Source: Pteria penguin (Eukaryota > Mollusca > Bivalvia > Pterioida > Pteriidae). From it: a stretch of DNA of 64,000 bases. Positions 63,924 to 64,000 of this stretch are shown here, in pieces (position 1 is the stretch's first letter; each line of letters starts with the position of its first letter). A program made the translations under genes and the position numbers. The DNA lies in assembly GCA_035048485.1 (NCBI GenBank), contig CM068590.1, positions 1,302,001-1,366,000 on the forward strand, in the 5' to 3' direction. The notes under the pieces were generated by a model. That model searched no databases, had not been told where the DNA came from, and saw only the letters and a list, made by a program, of their open reading frames with translations.

Positions 63924-64000
63924 GAAGCCCGGCTCGTGATCGATAGGTCCTGGGTTCGACTCCCACACTGGGCACACCGGTGTCCTGTCTTTCGGTTGAG
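63924..64000 (+). mobile_element. SINE B-type head, cut by window edge
   Basis: 'aagcccggctcgtgatcgat' + 'aggtcctgggttcgactccc' (B box), then 'gggcacaccggtgtcctgtc' + 'tttcggttgag', the start of a B body. The A-box part is shortened compared with 63643. It follows the previous SINE B by only ~12 bp in the same orientation. Confidence 0.85.

Overview
This is eukaryotic, intron/intergenic-type DNA. It is AT-rich, has no long open reading frame with recognisable protein content on either strand, no bacterial-style gene packing and no rRNA. It is crowded with tRNA-headed SINEs, palindromic MITE-like elements, microsatellites and more than thirty different minisatellite arrays. This repeat style, with (CAAT)n/(CCAA)n-tailed SINEs and 'cagtggcggatcc'-ended elements, fits a marine invertebrate, most likely a mollusc. 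The phylum is inferred from repeat style, not from a gene. I find no protein-coding gene I would defend. The longest open frames run through tandem arrays and are by-products of the repeat period.

Mobile elements. SINE family A (about 170 bp, tRNA head plus a body ending in an (AACC)n-like tail) has copies near 8.8, 9.0, 10.5, 19.2, 22.0, 25.9, 38.2, 50.7 and 58.3 kb. Two copies carry perfect target-site duplications (15 bp at 25.9 kb, 12 bp at 58.3 kb). SINE family B (about 270 bp, different tRNA-like head, (CAAT)n tail) has long copies near 4.0, 32.4, 44.3, 47.9, 60.8 and 63.7 kb and many fragments; several have flanking duplications. Both families end in a similar 3' segment, suggesting that one LINE mobilises both. 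A third, B-related type (C) lies near 27.7 and 44.8 kb. Short inverted-repeat elements lie at 22.98, 24.04, 35.4, 36.15, 37.24, 43.85, 49.37, 50.07, 51.79, 58.7 and 62.16 kb.

Tandem repeats by region: 4.9-6.2 kb (41-bp array, then 34 copies of a 30-bp unit without an indel); 7.4-8.4 kb (38/36-bp); 10.0 kb (59-bp); 12.2-12.9 kb (58-bp); 15.1 kb (61-bp); 17.1-17.6 kb (257-bp higher-order); 21.1-21.6 kb (31-bp x15); 25.2 kb (24-bp); 28.0-28.3 kb (90-bp); 29.1-29.5 kb (44-bp); 29.9 kb (77-bp); 31.7-32.3 kb (38+41-bp); 34.3 kb (42-bp); 41.8-42.4 kb; 51.1-51.7 kb (CAT)n; 52.7 kb (39-bp); 55.2-55.5 kb (16-bp in 48-bp groups); and 57.4-63.5 kb (about ten diverged units of 200-300 bp, each with internal inverted arms).

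The most interesting pattern is that several minisatellites are expanded pieces of SINE B itself. The same short SINE segment has been amplified at 5.1-6.2, 14.66-14.76 and 31.74-32.26 kb, and a neighbouring 25-bp segment at 27.76-27.96 and 44.65-44.94 kb, with flanking SINE sequence still recognisable. The second is the 57-63.5 kb run of diverged hairpin units, which is itself interrupted by a palindromic MITE, a SINE and a 26-bp expansion of its own tail motif. All repeat assignments come from reading the sequence by eye; family names in public repeat libraries were not checked.
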